From contig CACPAS010000010.1 in assembly GCA_902632055.1 (NCBI GenBank), positions 1-39,187 of the forward strand: a DNA stretch of 39,187 bases, read 5' to 3'. The notes below the pieces were generated by a model. That model was not told the DNA's origin. It made no database searches and saw only the letters and a list, made by a program, of their open reading frames with translations. Origin of the DNA: an uncultured OCS116 cluster bacterium (lineage in GTDB: Bacteria > Pseudomonadota > Alphaproteobacteria > Rhizobiales > TMED25). Positions 25,349 to 33,720 of the stretch are shown here, piece by piece; the stretch's first letter is position 1, and every line of letters starts with the position of its first letter. Position numbers and translations under genes: made by a program.

Positions 25349-25423
25349 TTTTTATCTAATATAAAATTACAGCAGATGAGATATGAGAGAGAATTATTTT
25401 TAAATTTATTCAAAATAATCCAC

Positions 25424-25441
25424 ATCTAATATTTATTAGAT
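25424..25441. promoter_or_regulatory. Inverted repeat between rplI and dnaB
   Basis: Seven-base perfect arms ATCTAAT (25424-25430) and ATTAGAT (25435-25441) flank a four-base loop. No run of U follows in the minus-strand RNA, so it is not a classical terminator. A TTGATA lies just upstream on that strand and the repeat would cover its -10, so an operator or weak attenuator is possible. The rest of the 139-base gap holds nothing else I recognise. Confidence 0.3.
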
Positions 25442-25474
25442 CGTAATTATCAAAAAATATCTTGACTGAAGTGT

Positions 25475-26143
25475 TTATTCCTTTTCTTCAGATTCTTCAA
25501 CTTCATTATTTTCATCAAGGCGCTCGACATTTTCTTCACCGCTTTCCACATGATTATCATCCATAGCAGCGTCAGCAATTTCTTCACCGAGCTCAGCTTC
25601 CACCCCGTCATCAAACACATCAACTAAAGCGTCGTCATCCGATTGATCGTCTTCTGCGGATATTACCTTACCACTTTCTTGCAGCACTGCCTCTTCTTCA
25701 GTTCTTGCAACGTTTATTTTTATTATTGTTGATACTTCGGCATGCAAATTAACCTTAACGTCGGTAATACCAAGTGATTTAATTGGCTCAATTAGTGAAA
25801 CTTGATTTTTATTAATTTGGTCAACACCATTATTTTTAAGAATTTCTGCAATGTCGCGCGTTGTCACAGAACCAAAAAGCTGTCCATTTTCTCCGGCTTG
25901 TCTGATCACAATAAAAGTTTTTCCTGTGATTTTATCCAAGAATTTATTTGCTTCCTTCACGTTCTGGTCATTCTTCTTTTTTAGATCAGATGCTTTATCT
26001 TCAAAATATTTAATATTCTCTTCGGTTGCTCTCAAAGCTTTTCCTGTTGGCAAAAGATAATTACGAGCATATCCATTCCTAACTTCTACCTGATCTCCTA
26101 GTGAGCCAAGTTTTTCAACTTTTTCTAGTAAAATTATTTTCAT
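25475..26143 (-). CDS. rplI: 50S ribosomal protein L9 with acidic C-terminal extension
   Basis: The first 148 residues are ordinary L9: N-terminal MKIILLEKVEKLGSLGDQVEV with GYARNYLLP, a long lysine-rich helix, and a C-terminal domain with GQLFGSVTTRDI. About 74 further residues follow, dominated by Glu, Asp and Asn (for example DDQSDDDALVDVFDDG). Such tails occur in some alphaproteobacterial L9 proteins; the function is unknown. A strong AAGGAG ribosome site precedes the ATG. It lies four bases after DUF2232. Confidence 0.96.
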   Translation of the reverse strand: MKIILLEKVEKLGSLGDQVEVRNGYARNYLLPTGKALRATEENIKYFEDKASDLKKKNDQNVKEANKFLDKITGKTFIVIRQAGENGQLFGSVTTRDIAEILKNNGVDQINKNQVSLIEPIKSLGITDVKVNLHAEVSTIIKINVARTEEEAVLQESGKVISAEDDQSDDDALVDVFDDGVEAELGEEIADAAMDDNHVESGEENVERLDENNEVEESEEKE

Positions 26144-26147
26144 TTTT

Positions 26148-27077
26148 TTATCTCCTTGATTTGATTTTATTTCTTAAATTATTTTTGTAATCCATAATCC
26201 CTAAAATAGTGACAGGGATTATGAACGGCACAAATAATAGGACTAGAATATATAGCGTGGTCAGCACTAGTGGCCTAAGATTGAAATTTTTTGTAACATT
26301 ATGCAGAACAGATAGCCCATTTATAGAATAACCAACAAGTATTGCTGTTGCACCCGTTATGGACATTACCTTTATAATACCCTCAGTCACAAATGCTAGC
26401 GCCAGAAAAACTATTAATAAGTAAATGTAATTTTTTGGTAAGCTGATTTCATCAAAACCATCCCAACTTCTGGCCTTACCATCTACTTTTTTTGTTATTT
26501 TTGTTGCAATCCATAGGTTCACCAGAAAAATCATTATCCAAAATGCCACTAGTATTGATGGTAGGCTAGCTGACATCAGGGCTATATTATTCAATTGAAT
26601 TGTTTCTTCAAGGTCGGGTCTAATCTGGTAAACATCTGAGTAAATTGCTGATATTGTATTATTGTAGTCAACAATATTCGTTCCCAAAAACAGTATTCCA
26701 ATTATACTCAGTATTAAAGATAGCATAATTATTTTTGAAAAAATGAGTGAGAGTGGATACCAGATTATTTCGTTATCTTCAGTACTGGTAGTTTTATTGA
26801 GTCCAATGAAGTATGACAAATAAACACTTGGAATTGCAAATAGAAAAAAGTATGCAATAGCGATATTAACACCATATGAATAGATAATTAAGATTGCAGG
26901 AATCGACGCAAATATAACATATCTATATCCAAATAAAATTCCTAAGAAATAGAGGGGTAGGGGACAAAGCAAAAACAGATTAAATAAAATTCCGGAATTA
27001 CCCGATAATGGATATATGAAGAACAACACCTGTAGCAAAATTGCAAGAAATAGAAAGGATATTTGTTTTGTTATCAT
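26148..27077 (-). CDS. DUF2232 family membrane protein
   Basis: A 309-residue protein with about eight hydrophobic segments and few charged loops. A protein of this type between rpsR and rplI is standard in alphaproteobacteria and belongs to DUF2232, similar to the S component-like YybS group. Visible features are the PLPLYFLGILFGYR segment near residue 35 and the C-terminal GLSVLHNVTKNFNLRPLVL followed by two more membrane segments and a basic end. Its biochemical role is not known. The gene is preceded by unusual RNA hairpins and has no clear ribosome site. Confidence 0.78.
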   Translation of the reverse strand: MITKQISFLFLAILLQVLFFIYPLSGNSGILFNLFLLCPLPLYFLGILFGYRYVIFASIPAILIIYSYGVNIAIAYFFLFAIPSVYLSYFIGLNKTTSTEDNEIIWYPLSLIFSKIIMLSLILSIIGILFLGTNIVDYNNTISAIYSDVYQIRPDLEETIQLNNIALMSASLPSILVAFWIMIFLVNLWIATKITKKVDGKARSWDGFDEISLPKNYIYLLIVFLALAFVTEGIIKVMSITGATAILVGYSINGLSVLHNVTKNFNLRPLVLTTLYILVLLFVPFIIPVTILGIMDYKNNLRNKIKSRR

Positions 27078-27086
27078 TTTGCTGTC

Positions 27087-27120
27087 CCGCTCTGTTTGCG
27101 GTTAGGGTTGAGACCCAACC
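27087..27120 (-). promoter_or_regulatory. Two overlapping RNA hairpins in the rpsR-DUF2232 spacer
   Basis: In this 54-base spacer, GGTT-A-GGGT (27100-27108) pairs with ACCC-AACC (27113-27120) to make an eight-base-pair stem with a one-base bulge and four-base loop. A second stem, CCGC (27087-27090) with GCGG (27098-27101), has a seven-base loop. They share 27100-27101, so they exclude each other. The spacer is visibly richer in G and C than its neighbours. In the minus-strand RNA no U run follows, so it is not an intrinsic terminator; mRNA processing or translation control of DUF2232-rplI is a reasonable reading. Confidence 0.4.
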
Positions 27121-27131
27121 AATAAAAAAAT

Positions 27132-27374
27132 TTATCTCTGTAGATATGGTAATAAACCAAGAAATCTTGCTCTCTTCACCGCCACCGCTAGTTCTCGTTG
27201 TTTTTTTGCTGAAACAGACGTAATTCTACTTGGTATCATTTTTCCACGTTCAGATATATATTTCTGGAGTAATTTGACATTCTTATAATCTACAGGAGGT
27301 GAATCTGGCTCGGAGAGCGGGCAATTACGTGAGCTACGAAAATATGGTTTCTTTGTTTGTTGTGATGCTTGCAT
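27132..27374 (-). CDS. rpsR: 30S ribosomal protein S18
   Basis: An 80-residue small-subunit protein that binds S6 and 16S r[23 protein letters not shown] and the C-terminal [20 protein letters not shown] are the S18 core, and RNCPL near residue 17 is the usual N-terminal Cys region. It begins three bases after rpsF. No unusual residues. Confidence 0.97.
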   Translation of the reverse strand: MQASQQTKKPYFRSSRNCPLSEPDSPPVDYKNVKLLQKYISERGKMIPSRITSVSAKKQRELAVAVKRARFLGLLPYLQR

Positions 27375-27377
27375 TGA

Positions 27378-27722
27378 TCAATCTTCGTTTGAGTCAGTTG
27401 ATTTAGAGTTCATCATGATAGATGGCGCTTCTTCAAATTTATCCACTTTTACAGTCAAATGCCTTAATACATTTTCATTAAGGCTTATTTGCCGATCCAG
27501 CTCTTTTAAGGTATCAGATGATGCATTAATATTCATGAGTGTGTAATGTGCTTTCCTATTTTTTTTAATTTTGTAGGCGAGTTGTCGCAAGCCCCAATAT
27601 TCAACTTTGTCTATACTGCCGCCATCTTTTTTAACTAACTCTTCAATCGTTTGTGTTATGGACTCAACTTGTTGTGTTGTGATATCTTGTCGAGCTAAAT
27701 AAACATGTTCATATAATGGCAT
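27378..27722 (-). CDS. rpsF: 30S ribosomal protein S6
   Basis: A 114-residue S6 protein: MPLYEHVYLARQDIT, the KVEYWGLRQLAYKIKKNRKAHY strand-helix region, and LNENVLRHLTVKV. The end is a short serine-rich and acidic tail. It is the first gene of the minus-strand ribosomal and replication run. AGGA lies about ten bases before the ATG, and a consensus -10 is just upstream. Confidence 0.97.
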   Translation of the reverse strand: MPLYEHVYLARQDITTQQVESITQTIEELVKKDGGSIDKVEYWGLRQLAYKIKKNRKAHYTLMNINASSDTLKELDRQISLNENVLRHLTVKVDKFEEAPSIMMNSKSTDSNED

Positions 27723-27747
27723 ATTTTATTAAATCCTGTAAAATTCT

Positions 27748-27753
27748 ATTATA
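27748..27753 (-). promoter_or_regulatory. Consensus -10 element for rpsF
   Basis: A perfect TATAAT lies on the minus strand 25 bases before the rpsF ATG, giving a leader of about 20 bases. The -35 region is AT-only and has no good match at 16 to 18 bases. The leader is too short to contain the known S6:S18 autoregulatory structure. Confidence 0.4.
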
Positions 27754-27831
27754 ACTATATATGTGTATCAAATATATTAAACAATACAGCACATATGGTT
27801 ATTTAAATCATAATCTAGTATGTCAATAATT

Positions 27832-27860
27832 TGATAACAAAATTATAGTAGATTACTATA
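27832..27860 (+). promoter_or_regulatory. Candidate promoter for fabD operon
   Basis: TTGATA (27832-27837) and TACTAT (27855-27860) are 17 bases apart, with a predicted start near 27867 and about 30 bases of leader. AAGGT before the fabD ATG is the ribosome site. This 175-base divergent region between rpsF and fabD otherwise shows only AT-rich sequence. Confidence 0.45.
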
Positions 27861-27897
27861 TTGAAGTGATAAATTTTGCAACAAAAAAGGTATTAAA

Positions 27898-28842
27898 ATG
27901 AGAAATTTGTTGGTTTTTCCGGGTCAAGGCAGTCAATTTATTGGTATGGGAAAAGCATTCTCTGATAACTTCACACTGGCAAAGAATATCTTTGATGAGG
28001 TAAATGACTCATTATCTCAAAGCCTTACAAAAATTATGTGGGATGGTGATATTGAAGAATTAACAAAAACCGAGAACGCGCAACCGGCAATTATGTCTGT
28101 CAGTATCGCAGTATTTCGTGTTTTAGAAAATGAAGTAGGTATTGATTTTAGTAAAGTTGGCTATTGTGCAGGACACTCGTTAGGTGAATATTCCGCACTA
28201 GTGGCTTCGAAGGCATTAGATTTAGCAACCGCCGCTAAACTTCTAAAACTTCGTGGAATTTCAATGCAGAAAGCAGTACCAATTGGTCAAGGGGCGATGG
28301 CAGCTTTAATTGGTAGCTCAATTGAGCAAGTGGAACAATTGGCTAACAAAATAAACAATGAAAAAACAGACTTGGTCTGTGATGTTGCCAATGATAATGC
28401 GCCAGGGCAGGTTGTCATTAGTGGGCATGTTCGAGCAATCGATGCTGCTATTGAGTTAGCTGGCAGTTATGGCTCTAGAAAAGCTGTGAAGCTACCGGTA
28501 AGCGCACCATTTCACTGTAGTCTTATGCAACCGGCTGCGGATATAATGAATGAGGCGCTGAACGAGTCTAATATCATGGATCCAATCGTTCCAATAATTA
28601 CAAATGTCACTGCAAAACCCGAGTTACAAGCACAGAAAATTACTGATTTATTAGTCAGGCAAGTGACTGGGAGAGTAAGGTGGAGAGAAACAATAGAGTT
28701 TGCAAAAAAAAATGGTATTGAAAAAGTATTTGAGATCGGGGCAGGAAAAGTTCTGATGGGGCTGACAAAAAGAATAGATAATTCACTAGAATCATTCTCT
28801 ATTGAAACACCTGATCAAATTGAAAGTTTTATATTAGTCTAA
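27898..28842 (+). CDS. fabD: Malonyl-CoA:ACP transacylase
   Basis: A 314-residue alpha/beta hydrolase-like enzyme that loads malonate onto acyl carrier protein. FPGQGSQ is at residues 7-13, the nucleophile Ser94 is in GHSLGEYSA, and the partner His206 is in SAPFHCSLM. An AAGG ribosome site precedes the ATG. It heads the fatty-acid operon fabD-fabG-acpP-fabF, with fabG 16 bases downstream. Confidence 0.97.
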   Translation: MRNLLVFPGQGSQFIGMGKAFSDNFTLAKNIFDEVNDSLSQSLTKIMWDGDIEELTKTENAQPAIMSVSIAVFRVLENEVGIDFSKVGYCAGHSLGEYSALVASKALDLATAAKLLKLRGISMQKAVPIGQGAMAALIGSSIEQVEQLANKINNEKTDLVCDVANDNAPGQVVISGHVRAIDAAIELAGSYGSRKAVKLPVSAPFHCSLMQPAADIMNEALNESNIMDPIVPIITNVTAKPELQAQKITDLLVRQVTGRVRWRETIEFAKKNGIEKVFEIGAGKVLMGLTKRIDNSLESFSIETPDQIESFILV

Positions 28843-28858
28843 ATTCAAGGAACACTAA

Positions 28859-29596
28859 ATGAATATATTAAAAGGTAAAAAAGTTTTTCTCACAGGATCA
28901 ACCGGTAGTATTGGAAAGGAGATTGCAAAAAAATTTTCAACTTCTGGTGCAAAAATAGCGTTGTCCGGAACGAATATTGATAAATTAAGGGCGTTGCAAT
29001 CTGATCTGGGATCTGATCACTCAATATATCCATGTGATTTATCGGATTTTGATAACATAAATAAGCTATCAGATGATGTAATTCGTGATTTTGGAACGAT
29101 AGATATTCTTATAAATAATGCGGGCGTAAAAAAAGATGATTTATTAATTAGGATGAAAGATGAAGATTGGTTTGATGTAATTAATATGAATCTGAACTCC
29201 GTATATAAATTAACAAAAAATATAACGAAGCAAATGTTTAAGCAGCGCTATGGAAAAATTATTTCTATCTCATCCGTTGTTGGGTTTTCTGGTAATCCTG
29301 GTCAAACAAATTACGTTTCATCAAAATCGGGCTTAGTGGGTTTCACAAAATCATTAGCTATGGAAGTGGCGACCAGAGGGATTACAGTTAATTGTGTGGC
29401 CCCGGGTATGATTGACTCAGATATGATTGACTCTCTTAATGAAAAACAAAAGGAGGCAATCATTGGAAGAATACCAATGGCAAAACTCGGATTACCAAGT
29501 GATGTTGCAGAGGCCTGCCTATTCTTGTCAAGTCACATGTCTGACTATATCACGGGACAGACAATTCATGTGAACGGCGGTATGGTAATGCAGTAG
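28859..29596 (+). CDS. fabG: 3-oxoacyl-ACP reductase
   Basis: A 245-residue SDR enzyme for the first reduction in each fatty-acid elongation round. TGSTGSIG (12-19) binds NADPH; NNAG is at 86-89; the catalytic triad is Ser139, Tyr152 and Lys156 in YVSSK. The C terminus ends GGMVMQ, close to the usual GGMYM. AAGGA precedes the ATG. The following 105-base gap before acpP is AT-rich with no hairpin of note. Confidence 0.96.
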   Translation: MNILKGKKVFLTGSTGSIGKEIAKKFSTSGAKIALSGTNIDKLRALQSDLGSDHSIYPCDLSDFDNINKLSDDVIRDFGTIDILINNAGVKKDDLLIRMKDEDWFDVINMNLNSVYKLTKNITKQMFKQRYGKIISISSVVGFSGNPGQTNYVSSKSGLVGFTKSLAMEVATRGITVNCVAPGMIDSDMIDSLNEKQKEAIIGRIPMAKLGLPSDVAEACLFLSSHMSDYITGQTIHVNGGMVMQ

Positions 29597-29701
29597 TGAC
29601 AATATTTACATAGCAAAAATAAATTTTTTGATTGTAGTTAAATATTTATAAATATATTAATACATATAGAAGTATTTATTTAATAATTGCAGAGGTAAAA
29701 A

Positions 29702-29938
29702 ATGAGTGATGTTGCTGATCGCGTAAAAAAAATTGTTATTGAGCATCTTGGAGTAGAGGCAGATAAAGTAGAGGAAAAAGCAAGCTTTATTGATGATCTT
29801 GGCGCTGATAGCTTAGATACTGTTGAGCTAGTGATGGCTTTTGAAGAGGAGTTTAATGTTGAGATTCCAGATGATGCAGCCGAAACTATTCAAACTGTTG
29901 GTGATGCGATCTCATTTCTTGAGAAGCAAAACTCCTAA
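29702..29938 (+). CDS. acpP: Acyl carrier protein
   Basis: A 78-residue acidic four-helix protein. The 4'-phosphopantetheine attachment Ser37 is in [22 protein letters not shown] serves as a strong ribosome site, fitting a highly expressed gene. It is followed after 12 bases by fabF. A separate promoter in the upstream gap is likely but not clearly seen. Confidence 0.98.
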   Translation: MSDVADRVKKIVIEHLGVEADKVEEKASFIDDLGADSLDTVELVMAFEEEFNVEIPDDAAETIQTVGDAISFLEKQNS

Positions 29939-29950
29939 TTTTAGATAAAG

Positions 29951-31207
29951 ATGAGACGCGTTGTTGTTACTGGACTTGGTTTAGTAACTCCTCTGGGGGT
30001 TGGGATTGATTTTGTTTGGGATAACCTAATAAAAGGCAAGTCCGGTATAAGTCAAATTAATAGTTTTGACACTGAAGATCTTCCAGTGAAAATAGCTGCA
30101 CAAATACCAAGAGGTGATGCAATTGGTCATTATAATCCTGATAATTGGTTAGATTCAAAAGAACAACGGAAAGTAGATGAATTTATTACGTATGCAATCT
30201 GTGCATCAGATCAAGCAATCGAAGACTCAGGGTGGGTTGCTGATACCTACGACAAGGAGGTCAGATCTGGTGTTCTAATTGGGTCAGGTATTGGTGGATT
30301 ACAGGGGATTGAAGACGCTGCAATTATTCTGAGAGAAAAAGGTCCGAGGAGGATATCACCATTCTTTATACCTGGTCGGCTCATTAATCTTGCATCTGGA
30401 CATATATCAATTCGAAATAACTTTAAAGGACCAAATCATTCTGTTGTTACAGCTTGTTCAACTGGATCCCATGCTATCGGTGATGCGTCAAGACTAATTG
30501 CATTTGGTGATGCTGACGTGATGGTAGCTGGTGGAACTGAGTCTCCTTTATGCAGACTATCAATAGCTGGTTTTGCTGCATGTAGAGCCCTTTCTTCTGC
30601 ATTTAATGATAAACCTGAAATGGCATCAAGGCCTTTTGATGATGATAGGGACGGCTTTGTGATGGGCGAAGGTGCAGGGGTTGTTGTACTTGAGGAGTAT
30701 GAGCATGCATTAAACCGAGGTGCGAGAATTTATGCTGAAGTGAAGGGTTATGGTTTATCAGGTGATGCATTTCACATAACCTCTCCATCCGAGGATGGGG
30801 ATGGCGGTTTTAGGTCTATGAGAGCTGCAATAGAAAACTCTGGTATCTCATATGATAAAATTGACTATGTAAATGCGCATGGAACATCTACACCCGCAGG
30901 TGATGAAATTGAAATAAAGGCTGTTGAGAGATTATTCGGAGATCATAGTAAAAATTTATACATGTCATCGACAAAGTCATCTATTGGGCATTTGCTTGGT
31001 GCAGCAGGTTCAGTTGAAGCAATTTTTTCAATAATGGCAATTAATACAGGAAAAATACCAGCAACACTTAATCTTGATAAGATATGCGTTGATACAAAAA
31101 TTAATCTTGTACCGAAAAAATCACTTACACGTGAAGTCAATAGTGCATTAAGTAACTCATTCGGTTTTGGTGGGACGAATGCGTCATTGATTTTCACAAA
31201 AATCTAA
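29951..31207 (+). CDS. fabF: 3-oxoacyl-ACP synthase II
   Basis: A 418-residue condensing enzyme. The active-site Cys169 (TACSTGSHAIGDA), His310 (NAHGTSTPAGD) and His347 (SIGHLLGAAGS) are all present, with GFGGTNASLIF at the end. It elongates acyl chains and helps membrane temperature adaptation. gmk follows after nine bases; mltG and yicC, which commonly lie between them in this class, are absent. Confidence 0.97.
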   Translation: MRRVVVTGLGLVTPLGVGIDFVWDNLIKGKSGISQINSFDTEDLPVKIAAQIPRGDAIGHYNPDNWLDSKEQRKVDEFITYAICASDQAIEDSGWVADTYDKEVRSGVLIGSGIGGLQGIEDAAIILREKGPRRISPFFIPGRLINLASGHISIRNNFKGPNHSVVTACSTGSHAIGDASRLIAFGDADVMVAGGTESPLCRLSIAGFAACRALSSAFNDKPEMASRPFDDDRDGFVMGEGAGVVVLEEYEHALNRGARIYAEVKGYGLSGDAFHITSPSEDGDGGFRSMRAAIENSGISYDKIDYVNAHGTSTPAGDEIEIKAVERLFGDHSKNLYMSSTKSSIGHLLGAAGSVEAIFSIMAINTGKIPATLNLDKICVDTKINLVPKKSLTREVNSALSNSFGFGGTNASLIFTKI

Positions 31208-31216
31208 TAAGCAATT

Positions 31217-31879
31217 ATGAATACAAATTTAGCCAGCCAAAAAGGTATTTTGATAATTATATCATCACCCTCTGGGGCAGGGAAAACCACCCTGACAAGA
31301 AAGTTAGTATCGGATCTGAACGATGCAGTTTTGTCTATCTCTGTCACAACCAGAAAGAAAAGAGATAACGAGGAGGAGGGTTTGCATTATTTTTTTATAA
31401 ATGACGAGGTTTTTAATCAAATGGTCAAAGATGGGGAACTCTTGGAATATGCAAGTGTTTTTGGTTTTAATTATGGCACACCAAAAGAGCGTGTGATTAA
31501 AAATATCGAAATTGGAAAAAATGTAATCTTTGATATTGATTGGCAAGGCGCAGCTCAATTAAAAAATAATTATGAAGATAATATAGTATCAATATTCATA
31601 CTTCCGCCAACGGCAACTGAATTGATGAGCAGATTAATAAAGAGAGATCAAGATTCAATTGATATAATAAAAAACAGATTAAATGCAGCTTATGACGAAA
31701 TCAAGCATTGGAATGAATATGACTATGTAATTATCAATGATGATTTGGACGAAGCTTATTCACAATTAAAATCAATAGTGTCTTCTGATAAATTGAAAAT
31801 ATCCAAGCCGAATACAGCTAACATTAGCAAGCATGTTGATCAATTGCTTGAGGAATTATCAGATAGACTTAAGGGTTAG
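31217..31879 (+). CDS. gmk: Guanylate kinase
   Basis: A 220-residue nucleoside monophosphate kinase turning GMP to GDP. The P-loop SPSGAGKTTL starts at residue 17; SVTTRKKRDNEEEGLHYFF forms the GMP-binding part; FDIDWQGAAQLK follows. It ends the forward fatty-acid run. Its last 11 bases overlap the 3' end of rsmA on the other strand. Confidence 0.96.
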   Translation: MNTNLASQKGILIIISSPSGAGKTTLTRKLVSDLNDAVLSISVTTRKKRDNEEEGLHYFFINDEVFNQMVKDGELLEYASVFGFNYGTPKERVIKNIEIGKNVIFDIDWQGAAQLKNNYEDNIVSIFILPPTATELMSRLIKRDQDSIDIIKNRLNAAYDEIKHWNEYDYVIINDDLDEAYSQLKSIVSSDKLKISKPNTANISKHVDQLLEELSDRLKG

Positions 31880-32717
31880 TTCGTTTCTCTAAATATTTTG
31901 ATATTTTAAAATAATCGTTTGGTGATAACTGCTCAGCTCTCAAATCAACATCAATATCTAGCTTTTGAGTTAATTCAGCCACAGTTATTAAATCTTTTAA
32001 GCTTGTTTTAATTTTTTTTCTTCTCTGGCTAAAAGCCATTCTAGTAACGGTTTCTAGCATTTTTATGCCGGGGCCTGATTTTTCTCGAAGGCTCTTGAAT
32101 GATACGATTGAGGAGTCAACTTTCGGTTTTGGAAAAAAAATTGCAGGGTTTAGATCAAATTCAATATTACATTGATACAAATATTGGGATACGATTGATA
32201 GCCTTCCATAATGCTTATTGCCGTAATTTGCGGTAATTCTCTGGGCAACTTCTTTTTGAAACATGAGGATCATGTTTTTTAATTTATTTGTTGAGTATTG
32301 AGTTTTGAGTAATAAGATTAATATTTTAGTGGCCACGTTATATGGTAAATTTGAAACAATGCTAATATTTTGATAATCCGCAAAATCAAAATTAAAATTT
32401 GTTGCATCTTCAAACCTTATGTCAACTTGATCGGGGTATTTTGACTTGAAGTCATTGAGTAGATGTAAAAATTGTATATCTTTTTCGATGAGTAATATTT
32501 TTTTTGCATTATTATTTATGAGCGCTTCAGAGAGACCACCATGACCTGGGCCAATTTCAATAATAAGGTCACATGCACTGGGGTTAATTAATCTTGCAAT
32601 CTTGTTCAGTATATTTTTATCAAATATAAAATTCTGACCTAATCTTTTAGATGGTTTAATACCTGATAGCTCCAGATCCTTTTTGTATTGATTGTTATAT
32701 TTATTATGTTCTGGCAT
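31869..32717 (-). CDS. rsmA: 16S rRNA dimethyladenosine transferase
   Basis: The KsgA methyltransferase that dimethylates two adjacent adenosines near the 3' end of 16S rRNA. GQNFIFDKNIL, the SAM motif IEIGPGHGGLSEAL, and the catalytic SNLPYNVATKIL are clear. I start at the ATG at 32717 (282 residues); a TTG at 32741 would add eight residues. It overlaps pdxA upstream by 14 bases and gmk downstream by 11. Confidence 0.96.
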   Translation of the reverse strand: MPEHNKYNNQYKKDLELSGIKPSKRLGQNFIFDKNILNKIARLINPSACDLIIEIGPGHGGLSEALINNNAKKILLIEKDIQFLHLLNDFKSKYPDQVDIRFEDATNFNFDFADYQNISIVSNLPYNVATKILILLLKTQYSTNKLKNMILMFQKEVAQRITANYGNKHYGRLSIVSQYLYQCNIEFDLNPAIFFPKPKVDSSIVSFKSLREKSGPGIKMLETVTRMAFSQRRKKIKTSLKDLITVAELTQKLDIDVDLRAEQLSPNDYFKISKYLEKRTNP

Positions 32718-33720
32718 TTGTTTGAGCCATTTGGTCTGCAACTCTTAACGATCTTATTAGGCTTAATGGATTTGCAATGGCTTTTTCAGCGATTTGATAC
32801 GCCGTTCCATGATCTGGTGACGTCCTTATAAGATCAATTCCGAGAGTTATGTTGATTGCAGAGAAGTTTGAGATAGTTTTAATTGGAATTAAGGCTTGGT
32901 CATGATACATGCAGATAACTAGGTCGAAATCCAGATCTTTCGAGCTAAATAGGCTATCTGCAGAAGCTGGTCCATGGATATTAATTTTTTCTTTCTGAAG
33001 TTTTCTTATCACAGGATCTATTATATTTATTTCCTCATTCCCAATTAATCCGTTATCTCCCGCGTGAGGATTTAGACCTGCAACGACAACTTTAGGCTGA
33101 CAAATATTAAAGTACTTTCTTAAATCACTGTTTATAATATATACTGTGTTTAGCAATAATGACTTATTTATAGATTGTGAAACTTCACTGATTGGTATGT
33201 GTCGCGTTAGTGGTACAACCATAAGAGAGTCACTCATCATCAACATTACTGGGTTTTTGGATCGACATAGGTGGGCGCAAAGCTCAGTTTGGCCACTAAA
33301 TTTAACACCCTCATACGTTAGAGAATTTTTATTCACAGGGTTTGTCACAAGCGCCGATGCATTACCTTTCATGACGGAGTTGTGAGCAGTTAAAATTGAC
33401 TCCAAAATTTCTTGGTCATTTTGTTCTTCGTATCGCCCCAAAGTTTCTTCTGCAATTGGGATATCAAAAACAGGAATAAATTCTTTGAATATATCATCGG
33501 CGATACTCTCCTCCCCCTTTTCAATTCTTTTTGTTCTTATGCTGCATTTAATTAAATTGGCACGCCGATGCAGTAGTTCTTCACTACCATAAAAAACAAA
33601 AGGAGGTACGTTTTCGATATTTCTTGATAACCATGCTTTGATTGTAATCTCAGCTGAGATTCCAGCAGGATCACCCATTGTTAGGCCGACTGGTAATTTT
33701 TTATTTTTCTTCAATAACAC
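32704..33720 (-). CDS. pdxA: 4-hydroxythreonine-4-phosphate dehydrogenase
   Basis: A 338-residue enzyme of pyridoxal phosphate synthesis. MGDPAGIS is at 15-22 and the metal-ligand histidines are His174 (TRHIPI), His219 (GLNPHAG) and His273 (MYHDQA). The loop that is usually GHTE reads GQTE (Gln144), a change of the substrate-contacting His. RTSPDHGTAY matches the C-terminal motif. It overlaps surA by 20 bases and rsmA by 14 bases, in the conserved surA-pdxA-rsmA order. Confidence 0.94.
   Translation of the reverse strand: MLLKKNKKLPVGLTMGDPAGISAEITIKAWLSRNIENVPPFVFYGSEELLHRRANLIKCSIRTKRIEKGEESIADDIFKEFIPVFDIPIAEETLGRYEEQNDQEILESILTAHNSVMKGNASALVTNPVNKNSLTYEGVKFSGQTELCAHLCRSKNPVMLMMSDSLMVVPLTRHIPISEVSQSINKSLLLNTVYIINSDLRKYFNICQPKVVVAGLNPHAGDNGLIGNEEINIIDPVIRKLQKEKINIHGPASADSLFSSKDLDFDLVICMYHDQALIPIKTISNFSAINITLGIDLIRTSPDHGTAYQIAEKAIANPLSLIRSLRVADQMAQTNART

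Noticed and set aside
25336-25425. Upstream extension of dnaB by 30 residues
   Set aside because: The extra residues are hydrophobic and AT-driven, fall in the intergenic region, and do not match the DnaB N-domain, which begins near the ATG at 25335.
29642-29655. Perfect 14-base AT-only palindrome upstream of acpP
   Set aside because: It contains only A and T in a very AT-rich gap and is likely by chance; no G or C pair supports a stable hairpin or operator.
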